Position numbers and translations under genes: made by a program. Positions 1 through 6,003 of a stretch of DNA of 14,700 bases are shown piece by piece (the stretch's first letter is position 1; each line of letters opens with the position of its first letter). The notes beneath the pieces are model-generated. The model saw only the letters and a list, made by a program, of their open reading frames with translations. It did not search any database and had not been told where the DNA came from. This DNA is from an uncultured Collinsella sp. (GTDB taxonomy: Bacteria > Actinomycetota > Coriobacteriia > Coriobacteriales > Coriobacteriaceae), in contig UQIH01000032.1 of assembly GCA_900541145.1 (NCBI GenBank), forward strand, positions 1 to 14,700, read 5' to 3'.

Positions 1-391
1 AGACGAGCGCGGAGCCCTCGGGCAGCGCGGGCGCGTGGTCGACGCTGTTGTGCATGCCGGCGCCAAAGACATGGCCGTGCGTCAGGAACAGCTCGCGGCC
101 GGTCTCGTCGAACAGCGTGGCGTAGTCGGCCATGACGGGAAAGTCGAGGACCATCTGGTCGACCTCGGCATCGCAGTTGCCGCGCACCGCGATGATGCGG
201 TCGGCCAGGGCGTTGAGCAGCGGGATCACGCGCTTGGGGGCGTAATCGCGCGGCAGGTCGTTGCGCGGACCGTGATAGAGCAGGTCGCCCAGCAGCACGA
301 TGCGGTCGGGCTGCTCGGATTCGATGGCGGCAACCAGGCGCTCGGCCCAATATGCCGAGCCGTGGATGTCGGAGGCGATGAGGTATTTCAT
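1..391 (-). CDS. yfcE: YfcE-like metallophosphoesterase, partial (C-terminus outside window)
   Basis: Calcineurin-like metallophosphodiesterase of the YfcE/MJ0936 family. These are small cytosolic enzymes that hydrolyse phosphodiesters using two divalent metals; the natural substrate is usually unknown. I read 130 residues from the ATG at 389-391. The family signature is present in order: DIHG (residues 8-11), GDLLYHG (35-41), GNCDAEVD (71-78, the Asn-Cys-Asp typical of YfcE) and THGH (104-107). E. coli YfcE is about 184 residues, so roughly 50 C-terminal residues lie beyond the window edge. The start has an AAAGGA ribosome site about 6 bases upstream. It lies 53 bases downstream of the LarC-domain gene on the same strand, so the two are probably co-transcribed. 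Family assignment is firm; the physiological role is not known. Confidence 0.9.
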   Translation of the reverse strand, partial: MKYLIASDIHGSAYWAERLVAAIESEQPDRIVLLGDLLYHGPRNDLPRDYAPKRVIPLLNALADRIIAVRGNCDAEVDQMVLDFPVMADYATLFDETGRELFLTHGHVFGAGMHNSVDHAPALPEGSALV

Positions 392-444
392 GGTGGTCCT
401 TTCGGTGAGGTTGATGGGGCGGGTGTGGCGCGTCGCCGACCGTG

Positions 445-930
445 TCACTCAAATTGCAGAGCCGCGGCTTGTGCTGTCTGCATCACGCGCTGGAGCGGCA
501 CACCGTGCTCGCGGGCAAGGCGAGCGCAGTCCTCGTACTCGGGCGCTGCACGCTCGCTGCCGTCGGGCAGGGTGGCCACCTTGACGAACACCTCGCCCCA
601 TGGCGTCGTTACGCGCTCAAAGCGGCGTGGTAGGCAAACGCGCTCCATAACCTGGCGACGAATGCCGTTGGTCGTGGTTTCCAAGAAGATGATCGTCTGC
701 AGGCGCTCGATATCCTCGTAGGTGCAGATTACCTGCAGCTGCCAGCCGGGGCGGCCTTTCTTACAATAGAGGGGCAGCCAGTGCACCTCGCGCGCACCCG
801 CCTCGCGCAGGCGGTCGGCGGCGTAGGCGAGTACCTCAGGCGACGCGTCGTCGATGTCGCATTCCAGCTTGACGATGGTCTCGGGCGCATCGGTCTCGCG
901 GGACAGCGGGGATGTGCTATCGCATTGCAT
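445..930 (-). CDS. larC: Free-standing LarC C-terminal domain (nickel insertion protein family)
   Basis: The 161-residue product matches the C-terminal domain of LarC (old DUF111). LarC is the CTP-dependent cyclometallase that puts nickel into the pyridinium-bisthiocarboxylate cofactor of lactate racemase and related enzymes. Visible family motifs are CDIDDASPEVL (residues 24-34), the KKGRPG segment (57-62), ETTTNGIRR (84-92) and APEYEDC (129-135). The LarC1 half is absent: upstream is a non-coding gap and then a gene on the other strand. In Lactobacillus LarC1 and LarC2 are joined by a programmed frameshift, so a lone LarC2 is unusual. The ATG at 928-930 is chosen because GGAAAGGA lies 10 bases upstream. 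In-frame starts at 969 and 1038 have no ribosome site and add non-homologous residues. Domain is sure; function as an isolated domain is open. Confidence 0.8.
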   Translation of the reverse strand: MQCDSTSPLSRETDAPETIVKLECDIDDASPEVLAYAADRLREAGAREVHWLPLYCKKGRPGWQLQVICTYEDIERLQTIIFLETTTNGIRRQVMERVCLPRRFERVTTPWGEVFVKVATLPDGSERAAPEYEDCARLAREHGVPLQRVMQTAQAAALQFE

Positions 931-1036
931 ACGGTCCGGATCCTTTCCGCGCGGGCTCGTTTTGTTCATCCAAACGCTAGCACATCGGACGTGGCACAAG
1001 CGTGACTTTCGTCCGTCGCCGCCCTCGCCCCCATCC

Positions 1037-1101
1037 AAACGTGTACGTCAGCCTCCAAACATGTCATTATTTGTCGGTTTTGGAGGCTGACGTACACGTT
1101 T
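1037..1101. repeat. Perfect 23-bp inverted repeat in a divergent intergenic region
   Basis: Arms 1037-1059 and 1079-1101 are exact reverse complements (core GTGTACGTCAGCCTCCAAA) separated by a 19-base spacer. The element sits in the 299-base gap between the larC-domain gene (minus) and the PHP gene (plus), where neither gene ends, so a simple terminator role is unlikely. I see nothing else clear in this gap. A TACAAT at 1192-1197 could be a -10 box for the PHP gene but has no matching -35. The element may be a dispersed palindromic repeat (REP or MITE type) or a protein-binding site. No second copy was seen in this window. Confidence 0.75.
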
Positions 1102-1229
1102 TGAGAGCAAGCGAGGCCGCACCACGCGCCGCGCAACCTTTCCAATCGATTTCGATCCCCGGCGTGCCCGGCGTGTTGAGAGCTGCGCCATTACAATGAA
1201 GCGGATTCGCTTGACGCAAAGGAGCCGCT

Positions 1230-2141
1230 ATGCCCATGTGCCCGCTGGTCGATTGCCATACCCACACCTCGTTTTCGGACGGGCATGCCTCGTTTGAGGA
1301 CAACGTCCGTGCCGCTGCTGCGGCCGGCTGCCGCGTCATGGTCTCGACCGACCATCTCACCCTGCCCGCCAGCATGGATGCTAACTGCGAGGTGCAGGTT
1401 ACTGAGGGTGACCTCCCGGCGCATCGTCTGGCTTTTGAGGATGCCCGCAAGCTTGCCGCGCAGATCGCGTCGGAGCTCGAGCTTATCTATGGCTTTGAAT
1501 GCGATTGGTACGAGGGCTGCGAGCCTTTGGTTGAGCGCTGGTCCCGGGGCGCCGTCGTGCGCCTGGGCAGCGTGCATTGGATTGGCAACCCAGGCGATAT
1601 CATGGCCGGCGCCGCGGGTACGGCGGGAACGGAAAACGTCGCTCGCCCCGATACACCCGATTCGCGCTGCGGCTGGATCGATGATGACACCAACCTGCAT
1701 GTTTGGGAAAACCTGGGGGTACACGGCGTGTGGGAGCGCTACGTCGACGACTGGTGCCGCGCCTGCGAAAGCTCACTCAACTTTGACGTAATGGCCCATC
1801 CCGACCTGGTCATGCGCTTTTCGAAGGAAGGCTTTGCGCCCGACTTTGACCCGACGCCGTTCTGGGGGCAGATGGCCGAGTGCGCTCACGACACGGGCCG
1901 CCGCGTTGAGGTCTCGACCGCCGCGCCGCGCAAGGGGCTCGACGATTACTATCCCGCGACCGGGCTATTGCGTTGCTTCGCCCACGCCGAGGTACCCATC
2001 ACCTTTGGCTCGGACGCACACCGCGCCTGCGACATCTGCTGGAACATCCGCGAGGCCCAGGCCCACGCTTACGACTGCGGCTACCGAACCTTCGACATCC
2101 CCCACCCCAACGGCGAATGGGAACCCACACCCCTCGACTAG
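1230..2141 (+). CDS. hisK: PHP-domain histidinol-phosphatase (HisK family)
   Basis: Predicted to hydrolyse L-histidinol phosphate to L-histidinol, the step between HisC and HisD. The 303-residue protein has the PHP metal-site motifs in order: DCHTHT (residues 8-13), STDH (39-42), GFECDWYEG (88-96, metal-ligand Glu), GSVHW (113-117), MAHPDL (188-193), EVSTAA (227-232) and GSDAHR (260-265). Length fits the HisK group, which is somewhat longer than generic PHP proteins. AAAGGAG lies 5 bases before the ATG. The gene runs towards the histidine operon and ends 120 bases from the end of hisE. The operon has every other step but no phosphatase (its HisB is dehydratase only), which supports the histidinol-phosphatase assignment over a generic PHP phosphoesterase. 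PHP membership is certain; the substrate is inferred. Confidence 0.83.
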   Translation: MPMCPLVDCHTHTSFSDGHASFEDNVRAAAAAGCRVMVSTDHLTLPASMDANCEVQVTEGDLPAHRLAFEDARKLAAQIASELELIYGFECDWYEGCEPLVERWSRGAVVRLGSVHWIGNPGDIMAGAAGTAGTENVARPDTPDSRCGWIDDDTNLHVWENLGVHGVWERYVDDWCRACESSLNFDVMAHPDLVMRFSKEGFAPDFDPTPFWGQMAECAHDTGRRVEVSTAAPRKGLDDYYPATGLLRCFAHAEVPITFGSDAHRACDICWNIREAQAHAYDCGYRTFDIPHPNGEWEPTPLD

Positions 2142-2153
2142 CCATCCCTTCAT

Positions 2154-2222
2154 AAGTTGCGGTGGAATAGGAATTGTTTTGCCTGATGAAGCGCTTAAAC
2201 AGTCCCTATTTCACCGCAACTT
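2154..2222 (+). repeat. Large imperfect hairpin between convergent hisK and hisE
   Basis: Arms of 26 bases at 2154-2179 and 2197-2222 match at 23 positions, beginning AAGTTGCGGTG and ending CACCGCAACTT, with a 17-base loop. Two of the three differences become G-U pairs if the plus strand is transcribed, leaving one A-C mismatch; on the minus strand they are true mismatches. The hairpin starts 13 bases after the hisK stop and lies between two converging genes, so it may help end transcription. There is no U-run after it, so it is not a standard intrinsic terminator. It may instead be a dispersed palindromic repeat. Confidence 0.6.
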
Positions 2223-2261
2223 CCATGACCCCGTTACACCAACAAAGACTGTCCCAAACGA

Positions 2262-2579
2262 CTAGTGGCGGCGGGCGTTGAGTTCGCCGGCCAACTCGTC
2301 GAGGGTGATGCCGTAGCGCTCAAGCGTCACGAGCAAGTGGTAGACCAGGTCGCCGGCCTCATAGCGAATGTGATCGTGGTCGTTATCCTTGCAGGCCATG
2401 ATGACCTCGCTCGCCTCCTCGGCAAGCTTCTTGAGCAGCTCGTCCTCGACGTCGGTCAACAGACGAGCGGTGTAGCTCTCCTGTGGCGACGCATCACGAC
2501 GACCGTGAATCACCTCGGCCAGACCTGTCAACGTCTCACCGATATTTCCATCCTGAACGTTTGCGGTGCGCACACCCAT
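2262..2579 (-). CDS. hisE: Phosphoribosyl-ATP pyrophosphatase HisE
   Basis: Second step of histidine synthesis: phosphoribosyl-ATP is cut to phosphoribosyl-AMP and pyrophosphate. The 105-residue all-alpha protein belongs to the MazG-like superfamily. It shows the paired acidic metal motifs EEASEV (residues 54-59) and EAGDLVYH (74-81). Length is normal for a stand-alone HisE. AAAGGA lies 8 bases before the ATG. It is the last gene of the operon, 45 bases after hisI. HisI and HisE are separate here, unlike the fused HisIE of enterobacteria. No oddity seen. Confidence 0.95.
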   Translation of the reverse strand: MGVRTANVQDGNIGETLTGLAEVIHGRRDASPQESYTARLLTDVEDELLKKLAEEASEVIMACKDNDHDHIRYEAGDLVYHLLVTLERYGITLDELAGELNARRH

Positions 2580-2624
2580 AGTTCAATCCTTTCTGGTGGC
2601 CGAGCGTCTAATCGAGCGCCCGCC

Positions 2625-2954
2625 CTACGCGAGTTTCTTAAAGAAGCAGGTACGGTTGCCGGTGTGGCAAGCCGGGCCCGGCGAGTCAACCTTGACCAGC
2701 AGCGTATCGCTATCGCAGTCGGCCCAGAGCTCCTTGACCGCTTGCATATTGCCGCTCGTCGCGCCCTTGTTCCAGAGCTCCTGGCGACTGCGGCTCCAAA
2801 ACCACGTGGTACCGGTCTTGAGCGTCAGCCCCACCGACTCCTCGTTCATCCAAGCAACCATAAGCACCTCGCCGGTGTCATACTGCTGAACCACACAAGG
2901 AATCAGCCCCTTGGCGTCGTATGTAAGCTTTGAAGGATCGGTTATCTCTTCCAT
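2625..2954 (-). CDS. hisI: Phosphoribosyl-AMP cyclohydrolase HisI
   Basis: Third step: opens the adenine ring of phosphoribosyl-AMP to give ProFAR. The 109-residue protein carries the family metal sites: ADCDSDT (residues 78-84, magnesium and zinc ligands) and ACHTGNRTC (95-103, with Cys96 and Cys103 as likely zinc ligands and His97 between them). Length matches stand-alone HisI. The start is the ATG at 2952-2954, preceded by GGGGAG at 4 bases. An in-frame extension to 3086 would translate through the intercistronic hairpin and adds no homologous sequence, so it is rejected. The gap to hisF is 153 bases, the longest in the operon. Confidence 0.95.
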   Translation of the reverse strand: MEEITDPSKLTYDAKGLIPCVVQQYDTGEVLMVAWMNEESVGLTLKTGTTWFWSRSRQELWNKGATSGNMQAVKELWADCDSDTLLVKVDSPGPACHTGNRTCFFKKLA

Positions 2955-2973
2955 TTCTCTCCCCAAATTCAAA

Positions 2974-3098
2974 CTTCGCAGGTCGGTGAGGGTTGTCCAG
3001 GTGCCGCAGGTTGCCGCGAAAGAGGAGCGACGCGTACTTTGGTACGCGAGCGACGGTTTGAACGGCAAGATGCGGTGCCTGGACAAGCCGCAGCGAAG
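2974..3098 (-). repeat. Long structured intercistronic element between hisF and hisI
   Basis: Nested inverted repeats fill most of this gap. Outer pair: CTTCGC 2974-2979 with GCGAAG 3093-3098. Main stem: TTGTCCAGG 2993-3001 with CCTGGACAA 3078-3086, continued by CCGCA 3004-3008 with TGCGG 3071-3075 and TTGCCG 3011-3016 with CGGCAA 3063-3068. Apical hairpin: CGCGTAC 3031-3037 with GTACGCG 3042-3048 and a TTTG loop. The unit GAGCGACG also occurs twice, on either side of the apical hairpin. The whole could fold as one hairpin of about 125 bases in the his transcript. It may be a mobile repeat, an RNA-processing or stability element, or a regulator of hisI and hisE. Strand is given as that of the operon. 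Confidence 0.65.
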
Positions 3099-3107
3099 CC
3101 CGCAGCA

Positions 3108-3890
3108 TTAGAAGTCCAACCTCACAGGAATACCCTGCGACGCCATATACTCCTTCACCTGGCGAATGCTGAACGTCCCAAAGTGAAAGACGCTGGCCGC
3201 CAGCACGGCATCGGCCTCGCCCTCGATCACGCCCTCGGCAAAATGCTCGAGTGTGCCCACGCCGCCGCTCGCGATGACGGGAATCGGCACCGCGCGCGCC
3301 ACGGCGCGGGTGAGCGCCAGGTCAAAGCCGGCCTTGGTGCCGTCGCGGTCCATACTGGTGAGCAAGATCTCGCCGGCGCCGCGACGGGCCGCCTCCTCGG
3401 CCCACGCCACCGCGTCGATACCCGTGGCGTTGCGGCCGCCTGCGGTAAAGACCTCCCACTTGTCGGCACCCGGCTCTCCGGGCAAACCGACGCGCTTGGC
3501 ATCGATCGCCACGACCACGGCCTGACTGCCAAAAGCCGCGGCAGCCTGGCTAATCAGCGACGGGTCACGCACGGCCGCCGAGTTGAGCGACACCTTGTCG
3601 GCACCGGCGGCAACCATGGTCCGCATGCCCGCCAAGTCGCGAAAGCCACCGCCCACGGTATAGGGAATAGCGAGCTCCTCGGCCGCGTGCGCCGCCATCT
3701 CGATGGTCGTCGCACGGTTGTCACTCGTCGCGGTAATGTCCAAAAATACGACCTCGTCCGCACCTTCGCGGTCGTAGGCGCGCGCCAGCTCCACCGGATC
3801 GCCCGCATCGCGCAAGCTCACAAAGTTGACGCCCTTGACCACACGGCCGTCCTTGACGTCCAGGCAGGGAATCACACGTTTGGTAAGCAT
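3108..3890 (-). CDS. hisF: Imidazole glycerol phosphate synthase cyclase subunit HisF
   Basis: Cyclase half of IGP synthase. It takes ammonia from HisH and turns PRFAR into imidazole glycerol phosphate and AICAR. The 260-residue beta/alpha barrel has the two catalytic aspartates in their usual settings: CLDVKDGRVVKG (Asp11) and VAIDAKR (Asp130). It also has the phosphate-binding GGGFRD (80-85) and ASGGVGTLEHF, and the typical LLTSMDRDGTKAGFD at 176-190. The ribosome site GGGGAGGAG is formed by the last codons of hisA, whose stop lies 3 bases before the hisF ATG. This indicates tight coupling. Normal length, no missing residues. Confidence 0.97.
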   Translation of the reverse strand: MLTKRVIPCLDVKDGRVVKGVNFVSLRDAGDPVELARAYDREGADEVVFLDITATSDNRATTIEMAAHAAEELAIPYTVGGGFRDLAGMRTMVAAGADKVSLNSAAVRDPSLISQAAAAFGSQAVVVAIDAKRVGLPGEPGADKWEVFTAGGRNATGIDAVAWAEEAARRGAGEILLTSMDRDGTKAGFDLALTRAVARAVPIPVIASGGVGTLEHFAEGVIEGEADAVLAASVFHFGTFSIRQVKEYMASQGIPVRLDF

Positions 3891-3893
3891 GGG

Positions 3894-4637
3894 CTACTCC
3901 TCCCCTCGGGCGGCGGCCAGCGCCTGTACCAGCGTAAAGTTGCCTTCGTAGAGCGCACGGCCGGTAATGGCGCCTTCAATCGCGCCCTCACCCACTGCGG
4001 CCAGCGCACGGATGTCGTCGAGCGTCGAGATGCCACCCGATGCCACGACGGGAAAGCCCGCGACCTCGGCCACATGGCGATACGCCGCCACATCGATGCC
4101 CGTCTGCATGCCGTCACGCGCGATGTCGGTGTAGACCAGGTGCTTAAAACCCAGCTCGGTGAGCTGTGCCACGGCATCGTCGAGTGCCACGCCCGCGCCA
4201 TCACGCCAGCCGTTCACCTTGACCTGGCCGTCGCGTGCGGCAATATCTGCCACCAGCAGCTCGCCAAAGCCTTGGGCCGCCACCTCGGCAAAACCCGGCT
4301 CGGTCACCAGCACGGTGCCCAGCGCGATGCGGCGCGCACCGTAGCCGGCCAACTCGTCGATGCGCGCGAGCGAGCGGACGCCGCCGCCCACGTCCACGGA
4401 CAGACCGTCGACGCCGCAGATGGCCTTAATCGCCGCCGAGTTGGCAGCGCATGTGTCCTCGTCCTCGCCAAAGGCAGCGGACAGGTCGACGACGTGCACC
4501 CAGCTTGCGCCCTGCTCGGCAAACGAGCGAGCAACGGCCACGGGGTCGTCGGAATATACCTTGCAGCGGCTGCGGTCGCCACGCTCCAGGCGCACGACTT
4601 TGCCGCCGATCAGATCGATTGCGGGAAACAGGATCAT
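3894..4637 (-). CDS. hisA: ProFAR isomerase HisA
   Basis: Amadori-type isomerisation of ProFAR to PRFAR, the substrate of HisH-HisF. The 247-residue beta/alpha barrel shows FPAIDLIGGK with catalytic Asp8, VADIAARDG with the second catalytic aspartate at 131, TDIARDGM at 170-177, and the phosphate loops DVGGGVRS and ASGGISTLDD. Its start overlaps the hisH stop by 3 bases (ATGA), and GAGGAGG lies 7 bases upstream. In many Actinobacteria this protein is PriA, which also does the TrpF reaction. The residues I can compare do not decide between HisA and PriA; presence or absence of trpF elsewhere in the genome would. Confidence 0.95.
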   Translation of the reverse strand: MILFPAIDLIGGKVVRLERGDRSRCKVYSDDPVAVARSFAEQGASWVHVVDLSAAFGEDEDTCAANSAAIKAICGVDGLSVDVGGGVRSLARIDELAGYGARRIALGTVLVTEPGFAEVAAQGFGELLVADIAARDGQVKVNGWRDGAGVALDDAVAQLTELGFKHLVYTDIARDGMQTGIDVAAYRHVAEVAGFPVVASGGISTLDDIRALAAVGEGAIEGAITGRALYEGNFTLVQALAAARGEE

Positions 4638-5335
4638 CGGCCAGCCTCCTCGACGATGTTGACGAAGTTCTTAAGGATGCGCTGACCCAGCGCGGAGGAT
4701 TTCTCGGGATGGAACTGGCAGCCCCACACGTTGCCATGGCGCACGATGCACGGGAAGCTCCGCGTATAGTGCGTGCGCGCCAGCACATCGGCGGCATCGG
4801 CGTCGTCGGCCACCGCATAACTGTGGGTGAAGTACATGTTGGCACCCTCGGCAAAACCAGCAAGCAGCGGATCGGCCGCGCCGGCGGGCGTCATGTGCAC
4901 CTGGTCCCAGCCCACGTGCGGCACCTTCAGGCGGCTCGACTCCAAGCGTGTGCACGAGCCGCGCATAATACCCAGGCCATCGACCCAGGGACCGCCAGCC
5001 TGCTCGGAGGCGTTGCCGTCGGCGACCGCGCCCTCGTCCGCGGGCACGCCCTCGTTGCCGCGCTCAAAAAATAGCTGAAGGCCCAGGCAGATGCCGAGCA
5101 ACGGAGTTCCGGCGACGATGGCATCGAGTATCGCGTCCGCCTCGCCGCTCTGGCGCATAAAGGCGATCGCGTCATAGAACGCGCCCACGCCCGGGATGAC
5201 CAGGCCGTCGGCGTTGCGGATCTGCTCCGGATCGTCCGATGTGCAGGCGGCGGCACCGGCGCGCGCAAGCCCGCGCACGACGCTCGACAAGTTGCCCTTG
5301 TGGTAGTCGACCACCACGATCTTCGGTTCGCCCAC
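4634..5335 (-). CDS. hisH: Imidazole glycerol phosphate synthase glutaminase subunit HisH
   Basis: Glutamine amidotransferase that passes ammonia to HisF. The 233-residue class I glutaminase has the oxyanion region IPGVGAF (47-53), the nucleophile elbow GICLGLQLFF with Cys83, and the FHPEKSS motif with His209 and Glu211. I start it at GTG 5333-5335 because AAGAGGAGGG lies 5 bases upstream and the protein then begins like other HisH proteins (IVVVDYHKGNL). An in-frame ATG at 5386 lies inside the upstream hairpin and has no ribosome site. At 233 residues it is somewhat longer than the usual 200-215. The excess is an acidic, Gly-rich loop at about residues 94-116, away from the active site. Confidence 0.95.
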   Translation of the reverse strand: MGEPKIVVVDYHKGNLSSVVRGLARAGAAACTSDDPEQIRNADGLVIPGVGAFYDAIAFMRQSGEADAILDAIVAGTPLLGICLGLQLFFERGNEGVPADEGAVADGNASEQAGGPWVDGLGIMRGSCTRLESSRLKVPHVGWDQVHMTPAGAADPLLAGFAEGANMYFTHSYAVADDADAADVLARTHYTRSFPCIVRHGNVWGCQFHPEKSSALGQRILKNFVNIVEEAGR

Positions 5336-5360
5336 GCGACCCCTCCTCTTCTCATCATCC

Positions 5361-5415
5361 AAAACCACCACAAAGGGGACAGGCACTTTCGTGGTGGTTT
5401 TTGCCTTTGTGGCGG
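5361..5415. repeat. REP-like hairpin between hisB and hisH with two alternative partners
   Basis: AAAACCACCAC (5361-5371) is the exact reverse complement of GTGGTGGTTTT (5391-5401). The stem is extended by AAAG 5372-5375 with CTTT 5386-5389 after one bulged base, around a GGGGACAGGCA loop. A second copy of the right arm, CTTTGTGGCGG at 5405-5415, can also pair with CCACCACAAAG with one wobble, so two exclusive folds are possible. T-runs follow the stem on both strands. The GGGGACAGGCAC phrase resembles palindromic repeats I recall as common in gut Actinobacteria; that is memory, not a search. It lies inside the his operon, directly after the hisB stop. Confidence 0.65.
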
Positions 5416-6003
5416 TTACAGCGAGCCCTTGGTGCTGGGGATGCCCTGCACGCGGGGATCGAGCTCGCAGGCGTGGCGCATCGTGCGGCCCACGGCCTTA
5501 AAGGCGGCCTCGATAATGTGATGCGAGTTGCCGCCCGCCAGCTCGCGCACGTGCAGCGTGAGCTTGGCGTCGCGCGCAAAGGCGTAGAAGAACTCGACGG
5601 CCAGCTCGGTATCGAAGCTGCCCACGCGCTCGGTCGGCACGGGCAGCTCGCAGTAGGCCTGCCCGCGGCCCGAAATATCAACAGCAGCCATCACGAGCGT
5701 CTCGTCCATGGCGATCGCCGCGTCGGCAAAGCGCGTAATGCCCGCCTTGTCGCCCAGCGCCTGGCAAAACGCCTCGCCCAGCACGATACCCGTGTCCTCG
5801 ACGGTGTGGTGCGCATCGACCTCCACGTCGCCCACCGCGCGCACCGTCAGATCGAACAGACCATGGCGGCCAAAAGCGTTGAGCATGTGGTCGAAAAACG
5901 GCACGCCGGTCGAGATATCGCACACGCCAGATCCGTCCAGGTCGAGCTTTACGACAATGTCGGTCTCGCCCGTCTTGCGGGTCACCTCGGCATAGCGGTC
6001 CAT
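5416..6003 (-). CDS. hisB: Imidazoleglycerol-phosphate dehydratase HisB
   Basis: Converts imidazole glycerol phosphate to imidazole acetol phosphate. The 195-residue protein is the dehydratase alone, with no N-terminal HAD phosphatase domain like that of E. coli HisB. Manganese-site motifs are present: PFFDHMLNAFGRHG (residues 35-48), DAHHTVEDTG (63-72), and the second half-repeat GGNSHHIIEAAFKA near 157-170. The ATG directly follows the hisC stop (TAGATG), and the ribosome site GAAGGAGGAG lies in the end of hisC, so translation is probably coupled. Because the phosphatase is missing here, another protein must make histidinol; the convergent PHP gene is the candidate. Confidence 0.97.
   Translation of the reverse strand: MDRYAEVTRKTGETDIVVKLDLDGSGVCDISTGVPFFDHMLNAFGRHGLFDLTVRAVGDVEVDAHHTVEDTGIVLGEAFCQALGDKAGITRFADAAIAMDETLVMAAVDISGRGQAYCELPVPTERVGSFDTELAVEFFYAFARDAKLTLHVRELAGGNSHHIIEAAFKAVGRTMRHACELDPRVQGIPSTKGSL

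Noticed and set aside
1192..1197. TACAAT as a -10 box for the PHP gene
   Set aside because: No acceptable -35 at 16-18 bases and no extended -10; a single hexamer is not enough to annotate.
2878..3108. 76-codon minus-strand frame starting at TAATG, overlapping the hisF stop
   Set aside because: It reads through the structured repeat and then runs out of frame into hisI, has no recognised domain, and hisI has its own good ribosome site and clear homology.
3039..4685. 548-codon open frame on the plus strand opposite hisF and hisA
   Set aside because: It is antisense to two certain genes and arises from high GC3 bias; it shows no domain and has low-complexity His/Arg/Ala composition.
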